This document shows positions 25,594 to 34,451 of a stretch of DNA of 64,000 nucleotides, piece by piece (the first letter of the stretch is position 1; each line of letters starts with the position of its first letter). The position numbers were made by a program, and so were the translations under genes. Below the pieces are notes generated by a model. It ran no database searches. It was not told the origin of the DNA and was given only the letters and a program-made list of their open reading frames with translations. Source of the stretch: Rubrivivax sp. (GTDB lineage: Bacteria; Pseudomonadota; Gammaproteobacteria; Burkholderiales; Burkholderiaceae_C); the NCBI GenBank assembly GCA_004210455.1, contig SEFA01000002.1, positions 1 to 64,000 on the forward strand. The letters run 5' to 3'.

Positions 25594-26157
25594 TCACTTC
25601 ATCCTTCGCAGATGCGAGCCCGCGCCGTGCGCCGGCGGCGCTCCGCGCAACTCACCGTCGAGCGCGCGCTGCAACCGCTCACGTCCTCGCGCCAGTCGCG
25701 ACATCACCGTCCCGATCGGGATGCCGAGCGCCTTCGCCGCCTCGGCATACGACAGATCTTCGACGGACACCAGCAGCACGACGCTGCGCTGTTCCTCCGG
25801 CAAGGCGTCCAGGGCCGTCATCAGCTCGCCGAGCTGCACCCGATGCTCCTGCGGCGCCGGTACCGTCAGAGCGGATTCGGTGGCCGGCGCGAGGTCCGCG
25901 ATGTCCACATGCTCGCCGCGCCGGTCCTGCTGCCGGAAGCGGTTGACCATCAGGTTGTGCGCGATCGCGAAGAGCCATTGCCGGGTGTTCTCCTTCTGCC
26001 GGAGCGTCTCCCACTGGCTGATCGCGCGTTCCAGGCAATCCTGGACCAGATCGTCCGCCAGATCGCGATCGCGCAGCATGGCGCTGGCATAGCGGCGCAG
26101 GGCCGGGATCAGTGGCTCGATCGCCTCGATCATCGCCATGCCGGCGCCGCGGGTCAT
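25594..26157 (-). CDS. ECF-family RNA polymerase sigma factor
   Basis: The 187-residue protein has only regions 2 and 4, as in ECF sigma factors. Region 2 reads LADDLVQDCLERAISQWETL and NTRQWLFAIAHNLMVNRFR. Region 4 reads LPEEQRSVVLLVSVEDLSYAEAAKALGIPIGTVMSRLARGRERL split by short gaps. Start ATG 26157 overlaps the stop of the YncE-like gene (ATGA); an internal ATG at 26139 is the alternative. The last residues (HGAGSHLRRMK) are a short basic tail. It is co-transcribed with its anti-sigma factor and probably drives the operon promoter near 28174-28202. Confidence 0.93.
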   Translation of the reverse strand: MTRGAGMAMIEAIEPLIPALRRYASAMLRDRDLADDLVQDCLERAISQWETLRQKENTRQWLFAIAHNLMVNRFRQQDRRGEHVDIADLAPATESALTVPAPQEHRVQLGELMTALDALPEEQRSVVLLVSVEDLSYAEAAKALGIPIGTVMSRLARGRERLQRALDGELRGAPPAHGAGSHLRRMK

Positions 26158-27635
26158 CGCGCAGGGGCCTTCACGGGGGCTGTCATCGCGGCCTGCACCT
26201 GCACAGGCGAGCCGGGCCTGCCGTCGGCCACTGGCGCGACGACCAGGTAGCGCCGGGTCGCCGCCACCTCGGCCTGCACGATCTGGCGGATCGGTCCGAT
26301 GGCGTTGACGATCGCCGAGCCGGCCGGATTCGTCATGAAGTTGGCCAACGGCTGCAGCGGGCCGGAGCCGTCCGCCTGCTCGGCCAGCGCCACGACATAC
26401 GGCTGCTTCGGCTTCAGCCCGGTCACGGACGCCTGGAACACCTGCAGCAGGCCCTGATCGAAGAGCGCTACGCTGGTGGGGGCCGTGTCCGGAGGTCCTG
26501 CGACCGCGCGCAGCGTCAGCGCGGCCACCTGCCCCGCGATCCCGAGCGGCTGCAACCCCTGCAGGCCATCGCCGTCGGGCACGGCGTCGGGCACATACGC
26601 GATGGCCTGCGGCGCCTGTCCGATGGGGACGTGGCCGACGACGGTGTTCGACGCCGTGTCGATCACCGCGAGCGCGTCGGCGTTCTCCAGTCCCACGTAG
26701 ATCCGGCTGCCGTCACCCGACGGCCAGACGCCGTGCGGCAGCGGGCCTACCGCGATGGTGGTCACAGCGGAGAAGTCGTCGGTGCGGAACACCTTCACCT
26801 GGTTCAGCCCGCCCACGGTCACGTAGGCGAAGGTGCCCTTGGCGGTCTTGGCGAAGTTCACGTGGTTGGTGATCGGGCCGGTGTCGAAGGAGGTGACGAC
26901 CCCGAACGGCGGACGCGCGTCGAAGACGGTGGTACGTCCGATGTCCTTCAGCGTGAACCACACCTGCCGGCCGTCCGGCGACGCGGCGATGTTCGGACAG
27001 AACGGGCTGTCCTGCTTCACCGTCGCGACGATCTTGTGGCTCGCGACCTCGACGACCGCCGTCTCCGGATTGAAGGACGAGCAGACGTAGCCGTACTTGC
27101 CGTCCGGCGAGAAGATCTGCATGCCCGGTCCGGCCGCGGTGACGATGCGGGTCTTCTCCTGGAAGGTTGCGGCGTCGATCACCGACACGTAGTTCTCGCC
27201 GCGGACGGTGACCCAGACTTCCTTGCCGTCCGGCGTGAAGAAGGCTTCATGCGGGGAGCGGCCGACGTAGGTCGTGTGCTTGATCGCGTTGGTGCGCGTG
27301 TCGATGAAAGTGACCGAGTTCGAGCCGATCGACACCACCGCCAGCGTGCGGTGGTCCGGCGAGAAGCCGAGGCCGTGCACCAGCACCTGGCCGCGGTAGA
27401 GCGGGCTGAAATTGCCCGGCGACGGGTCGCCCAGGCGGATGACGCCGAGCAGGCGGTTGTCCACGGGGTCGGTGACGGAGAGCGTGTTGGAGAACTGCTC
27501 GGCGGCGTAGATGCGGTCGCGGTGGCTGACGGGGATGTCGGCATCCGTCGCCCGGCCCGGCGCCTGGCCTGCCGTGGCGGCGCCGCCGCAGACGGCGAGG
27601 AACAGCAGCGAGGAGCGCAAGAGAGGCTTCAGCAT
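26154..27635 (-). CDS. Periplasmic YncE-family beta-propeller protein
   Basis: The 493-residue protein begins with a clear signal peptide (MLKPLLRSSLLFLAVCGGAATA). Repeating blade sequences follow (for example NRLLGVIRLGDPSPGNFSP, HRTLAVVSIGSNSVTFIDTRT, GKEVWVTVRGENYVSVIDAAT, SRIYVGLENADALAVIDTAS), as in YncE/YVTN-type seven-bladed propellers. After about residue 350 it continues with a beta-rich C-terminal domain (FQASVTGLKPKQPYVVALAEQ). It is probably a binding or scaffold protein rather than an enzyme. It overlaps the sigma factor gene by four bases and follows the DUF305 gene by eight. Confidence 0.85.
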   Translation of the reverse strand: MLKPLLRSSLLFLAVCGGAATAGQAPGRATDADIPVSHRDRIYAAEQFSNTLSVTDPVDNRLLGVIRLGDPSPGNFSPLYRGQVLVHGLGFSPDHRTLAVVSIGSNSVTFIDTRTNAIKHTTYVGRSPHEAFFTPDGKEVWVTVRGENYVSVIDAATFQEKTRIVTAAGPGMQIFSPDGKYGYVCSSFNPETAVVEVASHKIVATVKQDSPFCPNIAASPDGRQVWFTLKDIGRTTVFDARPPFGVVTSFDTGPITNHVNFAKTAKGTFAYVTVGGLNQVKVFRTDDFSAVTTIAVGPLPHGVWPSGDGSRIYVGLENADALAVIDTASNTVVGHVPIGQAPQAIAYVPDAVPDGDGLQGLQPLGIAGQVAALTLRAVAGPPDTAPTSVALFDQGLLQVFQASVTGLKPKQPYVVALAEQADGSGPLQPLANFMTNPAGSAIVNAIGPIRQIVQAEVAATRRYLVVAPVADGRPGSPVQVQAAMTAPVKAPAR

Positions 27636-27643
27636 GGGAGCTC

Positions 27644-28135
27644 CTACTTCGAATGATGATGGGTGGAGGCCGGCGCCGATGCCGCCGATGCCGCCGATGC
27701 CGATGTCGCGCGCCCGACCTGCGTCGGTGCGGGCGCAGGGCGCGGCAACGCGTCGCCGACCGCGAGCCGCATCGCCGCGATCTCCTGCTGCTGCTCGACG
27801 ATGATTTCCTGCGCGATGCGTCGCAGCTGCTCATTGGAGCCGTGGCGCAGCTCCGCCAGCGCCATGTCGATGGCGCCCTGATGGTGGGGGATCATCATGG
27901 CCGCGAAGTCGCGGTCGATGTCGCCCGAAGGGGGGATCTCCATCGCGGCCATCATGCGGTCCATCGCCGCAGCGTTCTCCGCATGAAAGGCGTCCGCCGA
28001 CGTGGCTGCGCCGGCCCAAGCGGCGGCCGCAATGGCCGCGGTCGCCGCAGTCGCCGCGGTGGCCGCGATCCACCGCGACACCGGCGGGCGTCTGCGCAAA
28101 CGCGGCCGGGAAGGCCACGTGCTGTTTGAGGTCAT
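27644..28135 (-). CDS. DUF305-family secreted or membrane-anchored protein
   Basis: ATG 28135 (MTSNSTWPSRPRLRRRP) gives 163 residues; a much longer open frame upstream is the antisense of the amidotransferase gene. A basic start and an Ala-rich hydrophobic stretch (about 22-46, with AATAATAATAAIAAAAW) form a signal or anchor. The DUF305 core carries MMIPHHQGAIDMALAELRHG with the conserved His-His pair, then EIIVEQQQEIAAM. The tail is Ala/Ser/Pro-rich and ends THHHSK. DUF305 proteins are ferritin-like four-helix proteins, and some are linked to copper. The His-rich end fits metal binding, but this is inference. Confidence 0.85.
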   Translation of the reverse strand: MTSNSTWPSRPRLRRRPPVSRWIAATAATAATAAIAAAAWAGAATSADAFHAENAAAMDRMMAAMEIPPSGDIDRDFAAMMIPHHQGAIDMALAELRHGSNEQLRRIAQEIIVEQQQEIAAMRLAVGDALPRPAPAPTQVGRATSASAASAASAPASTHHHSK

Positions 28136-28173
28136 GTCCGGCTCCAGGTTGAAAGGCAACGGCCTTCCCTGCT

Positions 28174-28202
28174 GTAGACACCCGGCGACGGCGCTTATTC
28201 CC
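28174..28202 (-). promoter_or_regulatory. Candidate ECF-sigma promoter of the DUF305-YncE-sigma-anti-sigma operon
   Basis: Read on the minus strand, GGGAATAA (28202-28195) and GTCTAC (28179-28174) are 15 bases apart and lie about 40 bases before the DUF305 ATG. This resembles ECF promoters with a GGAA-type -35 and a GTC-type -10. Autoregulation by the operon's own sigma factor is the natural reading, but the consensus for this sigma group is not known to me. Confidence 0.5.
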
Positions 28203-28321
28203 AATGCGTGGGCGACGTCCGCCCGTCGACATCCTCGGCACGCGCATCGCCCCCGAAACCGCATGAGCCCATGCGGGTTCCGCATTTGTCCGCCCTGCCC
28301 CCGCGCGGGATAGTCGCCGCC

Positions 28322-29230
28322 ATGTGCCAGCTGCTGGGAATGAACTGCAACAGCGATGCAGCGATCACCTTCTCCTTCACCGGGTTCGCTGCCCGCGGCG
28401 GTCGCACGGCGGAGCACATCGACGGCTGGGGCATGGCGTTCTACGAGCGCTCCGGATGCCGCGTCTTCCACGACGACCAGCCGGCGAGCGAATCGCCGCT
28501 CGCGGAGTTCCTGAGCCGCTACCCCATCAAGTCGCGCATCGTGATCGCGCACCTGCGGCGCGCGACGCAGGGCGGGGTCACCTTGTCCAACTGCCATCCG
28601 TTCCAACGCGAATGGCTGGGCCAGACCTGGGTGTTCGCCAACAACGGCGACCTGAAGGACTTCCAGCCCGTGCTCGACGGCCCGTACCGGCCCGTCGGCA
28701 GCACCGACAGCGAACGCGCCTTCTGCTGGCTGCTGCAGGAGCTGCGCAAGCGCTTCGCGGACCGGGACCTCGACCGGGATCAGCCGCCGTCCTGGCGCGA
28801 GCTCGCGCCCCACGTCGCGCAGCTCAGCGAGGTCATCGCCCGCCACGGCAACTTCAACTTCCTGCTCACCAACGGCGCGGCGCTGTACACGCATTGCTCC
28901 AGTCGACTGCAGGTGCTGCAGCGGCGCCATCCGTTCCCGATGGCGCGGCTGATCGACTGCGACATGTCGCTGGACCTCAGCGCCATGAACGGCGCGGACG
29001 ACCGCATCGTCCTCGTCGCCACCGATCCGCTCACCGCCGACGAGGCGTGGCAGCCGCTGAGCACCGGCGAGTGCCGTGTGTTCGTCGACGGAGAAGAGGT
29101 CTGGCGCGACGTGAATCCCGCCACGCGCGCGTTCCCGATCGCCACGGCCACGGTGGGCCGCCCCTGGCAGCAGCCGCGCTGGGCGGGCAGCTCGGCCTGG
29201 CCGATGCTGCTGCGCGATATCGCGGTATGA
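28322..29230 (+). CDS. Class II glutamine amidotransferase (YafJ-like)
   Basis: ATG 28322 gives 302 residues starting MCQLLGMN. Cys2, exposed after Met removal, is the N-terminal nucleophile of class II (Ntn) glutamine amidotransferases. Other landmarks are DGWGMAFY, the glutamine-binding IVIAHLRRATQGG, NCHPF, and the oxyanion motif ANNGDL. No synthase domain is attached, as in YafJ/EgtC-type proteins, so it hydrolyses glutamine or a gamma-glutamyl compound with an unknown partner. It is divergent from the DUF305 operon. Nothing in the neighbourhood (no egtB or egtD) supports an ergothioneine role. Confidence 0.88.
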   Translation: MCQLLGMNCNSDAAITFSFTGFAARGGRTAEHIDGWGMAFYERSGCRVFHDDQPASESPLAEFLSRYPIKSRIVIAHLRRATQGGVTLSNCHPFQREWLGQTWVFANNGDLKDFQPVLDGPYRPVGSTDSERAFCWLLQELRKRFADRDLDRDQPPSWRELAPHVAQLSEVIARHGNFNFLLTNGAALYTHCSSRLQVLQRRHPFPMARLIDCDMSLDLSAMNGADDRIVLVATDPLTADEAWQPLSTGECRVFVDGEEVWRDVNPATRAFPIATATVGRPWQQPRWAGSSAWPMLLRDIAV

Positions 29231-29353
29231 GCCGAATGACCTAACGCGTTTCGGTTCGTTGGGCGCCGGCAGGCGCGCTTCTAGAGTGACTCGGCCCGGT
29301 GGGGAGCAGCCCGCCGCGGACATCCCGATCGCACTCAGGAGGCGGCACTGCCG

Positions 29354-32300
29354 ATGGATTATTCCAAGCTCACGACGACCGGTGGACCGGTCGTCCCCAC
29401 GGATTCAAGCAGTGCCGGCGCATCGACCAGCGCACCAACCGGCACAACGGCAACGACGCCATCGACGCTGACGCCCACCGCTGCCAGCACCATGCCCTCG
29501 TCCTCCGGCGCCCTGCAGGGCCTGCCGGCACGCGCGAAGCGCGTGATGTTCGGTCGCGAAGTGGCCTTCAACGCCATCGTGCCCGGCGTCGGCGGCACCG
29601 TGGAGCGTCCGGTGCGCGCGTCACTGCCCACGCCGCAATCCGCAGCGCCGACCGACGCGACCGGCCAGCTCGCGGCACTCTCCGCCCAGGCGCAAGGCCT
29701 GAATGAGCGCCTCCCGCCGCGCACGCCGTCCCCGTGGGATGCGCCGACGCGCTCGACCGGGAACCGGCTCGCCACGACCGTCGTGCCTTGGCTCAAGCCG
29801 CGCCCGCTGACCGAGAAAGCCAGCACACACGCGGACAAGCCGCAACCCGGAAACGCCACGCCCGTGCTGGAGGCCCGCAGCCCGATCACGCAGGCCGTCG
29901 CCGGCGGACTCCAGCCGCTGGCCGCCGAGGTCCAGACCCGGCAGCAGCTGGTGGACAAGGATCGCTTCGTCCGGCAGCGGCTGGACGACACCAAGGACGC
30001 GCTCTACGGCGCGCGATCGGAAGCGATCGCGCAGTTGCGCCAACCCGGCGGCGCGAACGACGCCGCGGCGCGCGCGACGCTGCACGCGACCGACGCGGGC
30101 GTGTCGGCGGTGCTGCAGGCGTCGATCACGCTGGCCTCGAGCGTCGAGACGCCGCCCGACCCGGCCGTCGCCAAGGCGGCGTTCGACGCGCGGGAAGCGC
30201 AGGCCTTGCAGGCCCAGGCGACACGTCCGCGCGGCTTCGCGCCGGCTGTCGAGAACGCTCGCTTCGGCGCGCTGCTGCTCAAGGCGGTGAACGGTCGCCC
30301 CGCCAATCCGTCGGCGGATGCGCTGCCATCGATCGGCGTCATGGAGATCGCCTCCGAGCTGCTGTCCGTGGTCTGCAAGGGCGATGCCACGCGCGCGCGG
30401 GAGGCGCTCGCGGCGCTGCAATCGCGTCCGACGCGCGACTGGATGCAGGGCGTGCCCGACCTGCCCGATCATGGTTCCGATCACGTCTCCGGGAGCGTCA
30501 CCGGCCACGCGCCCACGCAGGCGGAATCGGACGTCCGCAATCTGTTGCGCCAGGCGAGCGTGCTGCCTCGCGGCGCGGAGGTGGTGCACCTGCTCGGCGA
30601 TCCGCAAGGCGGCATGCCGGACAGCGAGACGCTGCAGGCAATGCGCAGCTTCTGGTCTGCCGACGCGGCGCAACGCGTGGAGCCGGACGGCTCCGTCCGC
30701 CGGTGGCTGGCGGGCGCGAAGCGCGTCGCGCGACAGCCGCCGACGGAGGTCAACGCGGACTTCACCGGTGCCGAGCGCGCGGCGTATCACGCGGTGCGCA
30801 ACGGCTGCCTTTCAAACGCCACCGGCTCGCCCTACGCCCGTCACGATGCCCGCATGAACAAGGCGATCGGCGAGTGGCTATCGCGGGAGGAACCGTCGGC
30901 ATCGTGGTTGCAGCGCGCGGTGACGCCGCACCGGCACAAGACGCCGTTCACGCCCGCGGGCCTCCAGCGCGCCACGGCGATCGCCGAAAGCTTCGGCATG
31001 ACGACCAACCGCAGCCAGGCCGACAGCGCCGTGCGCAAGACGGCTGGAGAACTGAGCGACTGGGCGCGGTCGGACCTCGCGCGTGACCTGACCGCGGCCG
31101 GCGTTCCCGCTCCTGAAGCACTAGCCTTCGCTGCCGCAACGCAGGCGTTGGTCGAGCGGGCCACGCGTCAGGACCAAGGGCATCCGGCGCAATGGCAGTT
31201 CAAGGGCAGCGAGGCCGGCGGGCTGCGCGCGGCGGTCTACGGGCTGGAGAACCCGGGGAGCGCGAACAAGCCTGCTCGCCTGCACAAGCGCAATCGCGAG
31301 CACCCGCTGCCGCCGCTGTTCGAGGAGCTCGCCAAGGACGGCGCGTCGGCGCCGGACGCGCTGCGCGCCGTCATCGACCACGTGAAGCTGACGCTGGCGG
31401 AGTCGGCGCCCGCCGAGCGCCAGGGCGCGCTCACGCACGACGTGGCCATGCACGAAGCGGCCGACGCCGCGCGCCAGAAACGCTTCCAGAGCAAGGAGGA
31501 CGTGCTCCGCTACTTCGAGCCCATCCTGCTGTCGATGCAACTGCGCGACAAGGTGAAGCTCTCCGGCGGCGGCGTGGTGGGCGGCGGTCTGCCCTCGCTG
31601 CCCTACAGCGTGCCGTCGCCGGTCGTGTCGCCGATCGTCTCGGCCGGCTGGTCGCGCAAGGAGGAGGCCTTCTTCCAGGCCTTCATGCCGATCCTGGGCA
31701 TGGAGATCTCGCTCGGCAGCACGCGCGCGAGCGGCCCGGAAGCGACCGTCGGCGTGGCCGTCGGACCGGACCTGCCCGGCGTGGTGAAGGCGCAGGTCAG
31801 CGCCACCGAGAAGATGAGCCGCACACATCAGGACACCGAGGGCACCATCCTGCGGCTGTTCCGCCAGCGCGGCAAGGATGACGAACTGCGCAGGGAGATG
31901 CTGGGCGTGCTCGACAGCTGGGTGCGCTGGGACCAGGTGCATGCGAAGGGCGCACCGCCCTACGCCGGTCCGCTGGAGGCGGTGCTCGATCGCCATCCCA
32001 AGGTCAGCCTGGGCGAGATCCACGGCCAGAGCCTGACGCGCATCTTCGTCACCAAGGTCAGCGCCGGCGCCAACCTGACGCTGGCGGGCGGCGACGGCAA
32101 CACCTACCGCGTCGGCGTCAGCGCGGGTGCGGCGCTCAAGGCCGAGCGCATCGCCGAATCACGCACCGAGCGCGGCGGCCACATCCAGGTGACGGCGGAC
32201 AAGGGCGACACCGCGCAGCAGAAGCTGTCGGTCGGCATTCAGGTCAACACGCTGACGCCCGCCAATCCGTCGGAGCTGAAGCTCGGCCAGGACGGGAAGG

Positions 32301-32908
32301 ACGGCTCGATCAGCGGCGGCGGCATGCCCAGCCTGCTCGACGTCAACCGCGACCTGTTCTGGAACCTGGAGAAGAACGCGGTCTCGCCGTTCACCGTCGG
32401 CGGGAAGCAGGATGCCGACCTCGATCGTCACTTCAGCACGCCCAAGCAGATGCTGGAGAAGATCGGCGAACAGCGGGACGACTGGATTGCGCGCTGCGTG
32501 GAGACGCTGGAACCCGATGCGAGCGGCGAGAAGAACACGCGCGCCAACCGCGACAAGGCGGAGTCGCTGCTGAGCGACTTCGAGGCCAAGCTGAAGGGGC
32601 TGCCGAAGGACAGCCTCTGCCAGTACAACATCAACTTCTCGATGCGCCCGCAGGCGTCGGCGTGGATCGACACCTTCCGCGCGCTGGAGGGCTTGGCGCA
32701 GTTGCGCGGCGACGCGCGAGGCGCCGCCGAGGCGCGCGCGAATGCGGACCGCACGATGGCACAGGACTCGACGTGGCGGCCGCTGATGCTCATCGTGCGC
32801 GAGAAGGGCAAGGACCAGCGCACGCTGGGATGGAACTTCGGCGTGCGGCTGCAGCGCAGCGTCGGCGTGGAAAGTCAGCGCACGGCGGCGCAGTATCCGC
32901 CGCCGTGA
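29354..32908 (+). CDS. Large orphan protein, possible secreted effector
   Basis: I do not recognise this 1184-residue protein with certainty. AGGAGG at 29337-29342 precedes ATG 29354. Residues 1-55 are extremely rich in Ser, Thr, Ala and Pro with no signal peptide, typical of type III secretion signals. The middle is helical with charged repeats. Around 720-760 there is a Gly/Pro/Val/Ser stretch (GGGVVGGGLPSLPYSVPSPV). The following part to about 1000 alternates beta-like segments (MEISLGSTRASGPEATVGVAV, TKVSAGANLTLAGGDGNTY, HIQVTADKG). The end is LGWNFGVRLQRSVGVES. Its size and layout recall AvrE/HopR-type effectors, but that is an impression. No secretion or chaperone gene, PIP box or hrp box was seen. 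Confidence 0.72.
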   Translation: MDYSKLTTTGGPVVPTDSSSAGASTSAPTGTTATTPSTLTPTAASTMPSSSGALQGLPARAKRVMFGREVAFNAIVPGVGGTVERPVRASLPTPQSAAPTDATGQLAALSAQAQGLNERLPPRTPSPWDAPTRSTGNRLATTVVPWLKPRPLTEKASTHADKPQPGNATPVLEARSPITQAVAGGLQPLAAEVQTRQQLVDKDRFVRQRLDDTKDALYGARSEAIAQLRQPGGANDAAARATLHATDAGVSAVLQASITLASSVETPPDPAVAKAAFDAREAQALQAQATRPRGFAPAVENARFGALLLKAVNGRPANPSADALPSIGVMEIASELLSVVCKGDATRAREALAALQSRPTRDWMQGVPDLPDHGSDHVSGSVTGHAPTQAESDVRNLLRQASVLPRGAEVVHLLGDPQGGMPDSETLQAMRSFWSADAAQRVEPDGSVRRWLAGAKRVARQPPTEVNADFTGAERAAYHAVRNGCLSNATGSPYARHDARMNKAIGEWLSREEPSASWLQRAVTPHRHKTPFTPAGLQRATAIAESFGMTTNRSQADSAVRKTAGELSDWARSDLARDLTAAGVPAPEALAFAAATQALVERATRQDQGHPAQWQFKGSEAGGLRAAVYGLENPGSANKPARLHKRNREHPLPPLFEELAKDGASAPDALRAVIDHVKLTLAESAPAERQGALTHDVAMHEAADAARQKRFQSKEDVLRYFEPILLSMQLRDKVKLSGGGVVGGGLPSLPYSVPSPVVSPIVSAGWSRKEEAFFQAFMPILGMEISLGSTRASGPEATVGVAVGPDLPGVVKAQVSATEKMSRTHQDTEGTILRLFRQRGKDDELRREMLGVLDSWVRWDQVHAKGAPPYAGPLEAVLDRHPKVSLGEIHGQSLTRIFVTKVSAGANLTLAGGDGNTYRVGVSAGAALKAERIAESRTERGGHIQVTADKGDTAQQKLSVGIQVNTLTPANPSELKLGQDGKDGSISGGGMPSLLDVNRDLFWNLEKNAVSPFTVGGKQDADLDRHFSTPKQMLEKIGEQRDDWIARCVETLEPDASGEKNTRANRDKAESLLSDFEAKLKGLPKDSLCQYNINFSMRPQASAWIDTFRALEGLAQLRGDARGAAEARANADRTMAQDSTWRPLMLIVREKGKDQRTLGWNFGVRLQRSVGVESQRTAAQYPPP

Positions 32909-32926
32909 TCGGCCTTCAGTCCCTGA

Positions 32927-33601
32927 TCATCTCAGCGGCATGCCCTTCTGCGTCAACAGGACGAAGACGAGGAAGATCGGAATGAGGACGATGAGCCCCG
33001 CGCCTTGAAGGACCGTCTTTGCGATCGACGGCTTGTACGGTTCGGGCGCATCCCCGGCAATGTCGATGACATAGGCCTGGTTGGTCGGTTGCAGGCCCAA
33101 CTTGCTCTTGTCGACCTCGGTTCTCAGGTATCGCTGGAATGTCAGTCGCTCATCAAACACCACGCGTTGCTCGGAGATCTGCCGTCTTTCAAGCGGCGCC
33201 CGCTCGAACGCTTCAATCAGCATTTCGTGAGAAACCCGCATCGCGCGCATCGGTCGAGTGCTCCGTTCATACTCCTCGAACGTCATGTCGCGCTGCGTCG
33301 TCTCGATCAGGCGCACTTCCAGTTCCAACGAGTTGTCCTTATGCAGGCGCGCGTTCTGGAAGTTCCCCGCCAGGCGGGCATGCGACGGTCCCGTCAGCAA
33401 AGCGACGAGCGCCTTGCTCGGCACCAGCTCGTAGTCGAAGCGCTCACCGAAGACGATGATCTTGCGCCAATCCTTGGTCGCCGCCAGCGACTCGATCTTC
33501 TCCTTGTAAGACGATGGCGGCCCCGCGTCTTTCGACCGGCTCGCACAGCCGGTTCCCAGTGTCGTCGCCACGCCCGCAATCAGCATTGCGCGTCTTTGCA
33601 T
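32927..33601 (-). CDS. Lipoprotein of unknown function
   Basis: The 224-residue protein begins with a short basic start, a hydrophobic stretch and a lipobox (TTLGTGC), so Cys19 is the likely lipidated residue. The body is mixed alpha/beta and charged (KEKIESLAATKDWRKIIVFGERFDYEL). A hydrophobic helix near the C-terminus (VLQGAGLIVLIPIFLVFVLL) is followed by a basic end, so the protein may be anchored at both ends. No enzymatic motif is visible. It converges on the large orphan gene and has no operon partner. Confidence 0.75.
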   Translation of the reverse strand: MQRRAMLIAGVATTLGTGCASRSKDAGPPSSYKEKIESLAATKDWRKIIVFGERFDYELVPSKALVALLTGPSHARLAGNFQNARLHKDNSLELEVRLIETTQRDMTFEEYERSTRPMRAMRVSHEMLIEAFERAPLERRQISEQRVVFDERLTFQRYLRTEVDKSKLGLQPTNQAYVIDIAGDAPEPYKPSIAKTVLQGAGLIVLIPIFLVFVLLTQKGMPLR

Positions 33602-33624
33602 CGATTCCTCCCTGTCTCGTTGTT

Positions 33625-33645
33625 GGCTCCGCCTTCTGCGGAGCC
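33625..33645. other. Hairpin upstream of the lipoprotein gene
   Basis: GGCTCCGC (33625-33632) and GCGGAGCC (33638-33645) form a perfect 8-bp stem with a 5-base loop, about 24 bases before the lipoprotein start. It would lie in the lipoprotein leader. There is no T run. The rest of 33602-33801 shows no gene. Confidence 0.45.
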
Positions 33646-33801
33646 CGAGATCCTAACGGCACCATGACACGCTGTGGAGGTAGAGGGTCGCCGATATCAT
33701 CAGCCGCGATTCCGAGATCTTGCAGGGCGAGCTTCAAGGAGATGAAGGCGGCAGGTTGAGGTCACGCGAGGACCGCCTCAACCGGCCCCGTTGCACAGCG
33801 C

Positions 33802-34389
33802 TCAGGCGGCAACCTGCTTCCCTCGCCGCGACAGGCTCACACTCAGCCAGATGCCGGAGATGAGGAAGTACAGCGCGCCGACGCCCGCATAGCCCGCGAC
33901 GTTCACGATGGAGGGGACGTCGGCCTTCTGCGCTTGCGCGATGAAGAAGCCGCCGGCCAACGCGGATTGCGCGCCGCTCAGGACCATCACCCACTGCCCG
34001 CCCTGCGCCTTCCAGCGGCGCAGCGCCGTGCCGAGCTGCATGAGACCCGAGGCGATCGCCCAGGCGCCGAAGACGCCGAGAACGGCATTCATGCTCAGCG
34101 TCAGCGCCGCGCACACGGCGACGGTCGTGATGCCGCTCGCCCACACGTTGATGCGCTGCGTGCGGTTGGCCTGCAGCCCGCCGCTGGCATTCGCGTCCAC
34201 CCAGTTGGCGGCGGCGTCCCAGGCCGGATAGAGCACCAGCAACACGGCGGCAATCGCGGGCGACTTGCTGCCGATCACGATCGCAGCGGCGACCCAGACG
34301 ATGGAGAACAGCGCGCGGACCAGGGTGTAGCGCCTGAGCCAGAGGTCCTGCTGGAGGCTGGTGGCGGCGGATGTGAAGGAGGAGGCCAT
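33802..34389 (-). CDS. DUF308-like integral membrane protein
   Basis: The 195-residue protein has about six hydrophobic segments arranged in pairs (YTLVRALFSIVWVAAAIVIG, AIAAVLLVLYPAWDAAANWV, WASGITTVAVCAALTLSM, LGVFGAWAIASGLMQLGTAL, VMVLSGAQSALAGGFFIAQA, GVGALYFLISGIWLSVSL). This matches the HdeD/DUF308 type of small membrane proteins, whose function is generally unknown. There is no operon partner. Two adjacent palindromes lie 40-60 bases upstream, suggesting a dedicated repressor encoded elsewhere. Confidence 0.72.
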   Translation of the reverse strand: MASSFTSAATSLQQDLWLRRYTLVRALFSIVWVAAAIVIGSKSPAIAAVLLVLYPAWDAAANWVDANASGGLQANRTQRINVWASGITTVAVCAALTLSMNAVLGVFGAWAIASGLMQLGTALRRWKAQGGQWVMVLSGAQSALAGGFFIAQAQKADVPSIVNVAGYAGVGALYFLISGIWLSVSLSRRGKQVAA

Positions 34390-34429
34390 GATGGATTCGG
34401 TTCCGGTCAGTTCGATAGTCCTCAGTCTA

Positions 34430-34451
34430 CCAACTAGTTGATTGAATTCAA
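34430..34451. promoter_or_regulatory. Two abutting palindromes upstream of the DUF308-like gene
   Basis: CAACTAGTTG (34430-34439) and ATTGAATTCAAT (34440-34451) are perfect palindromes placed end to end in an AT-rich patch of an otherwise GC-rich window. They lie where a minus-strand promoter for the gene starting at 34389 would be. Binding sites for a TetR- or MarR-type repressor are the likely meaning; no such gene is adjacent. Confidence 0.5.

Noticed and set aside
28136-29323. An N-terminal extension of the DUF305 protein across the amidotransferase gene
   Set aside because: It is antisense to a well-supported gene. ATG 28135 gives a normal-length DUF305 protein with its signal segment.
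29231-29353. PIP box (TTCG-N16-TTCG) or hrp box upstream of the large orphan gene
   Set aside because: TTCG occurs twice at 29249-29257 but only five bases apart, with no second copy at the right distance. GGAACC and CCAC elements are also absent.
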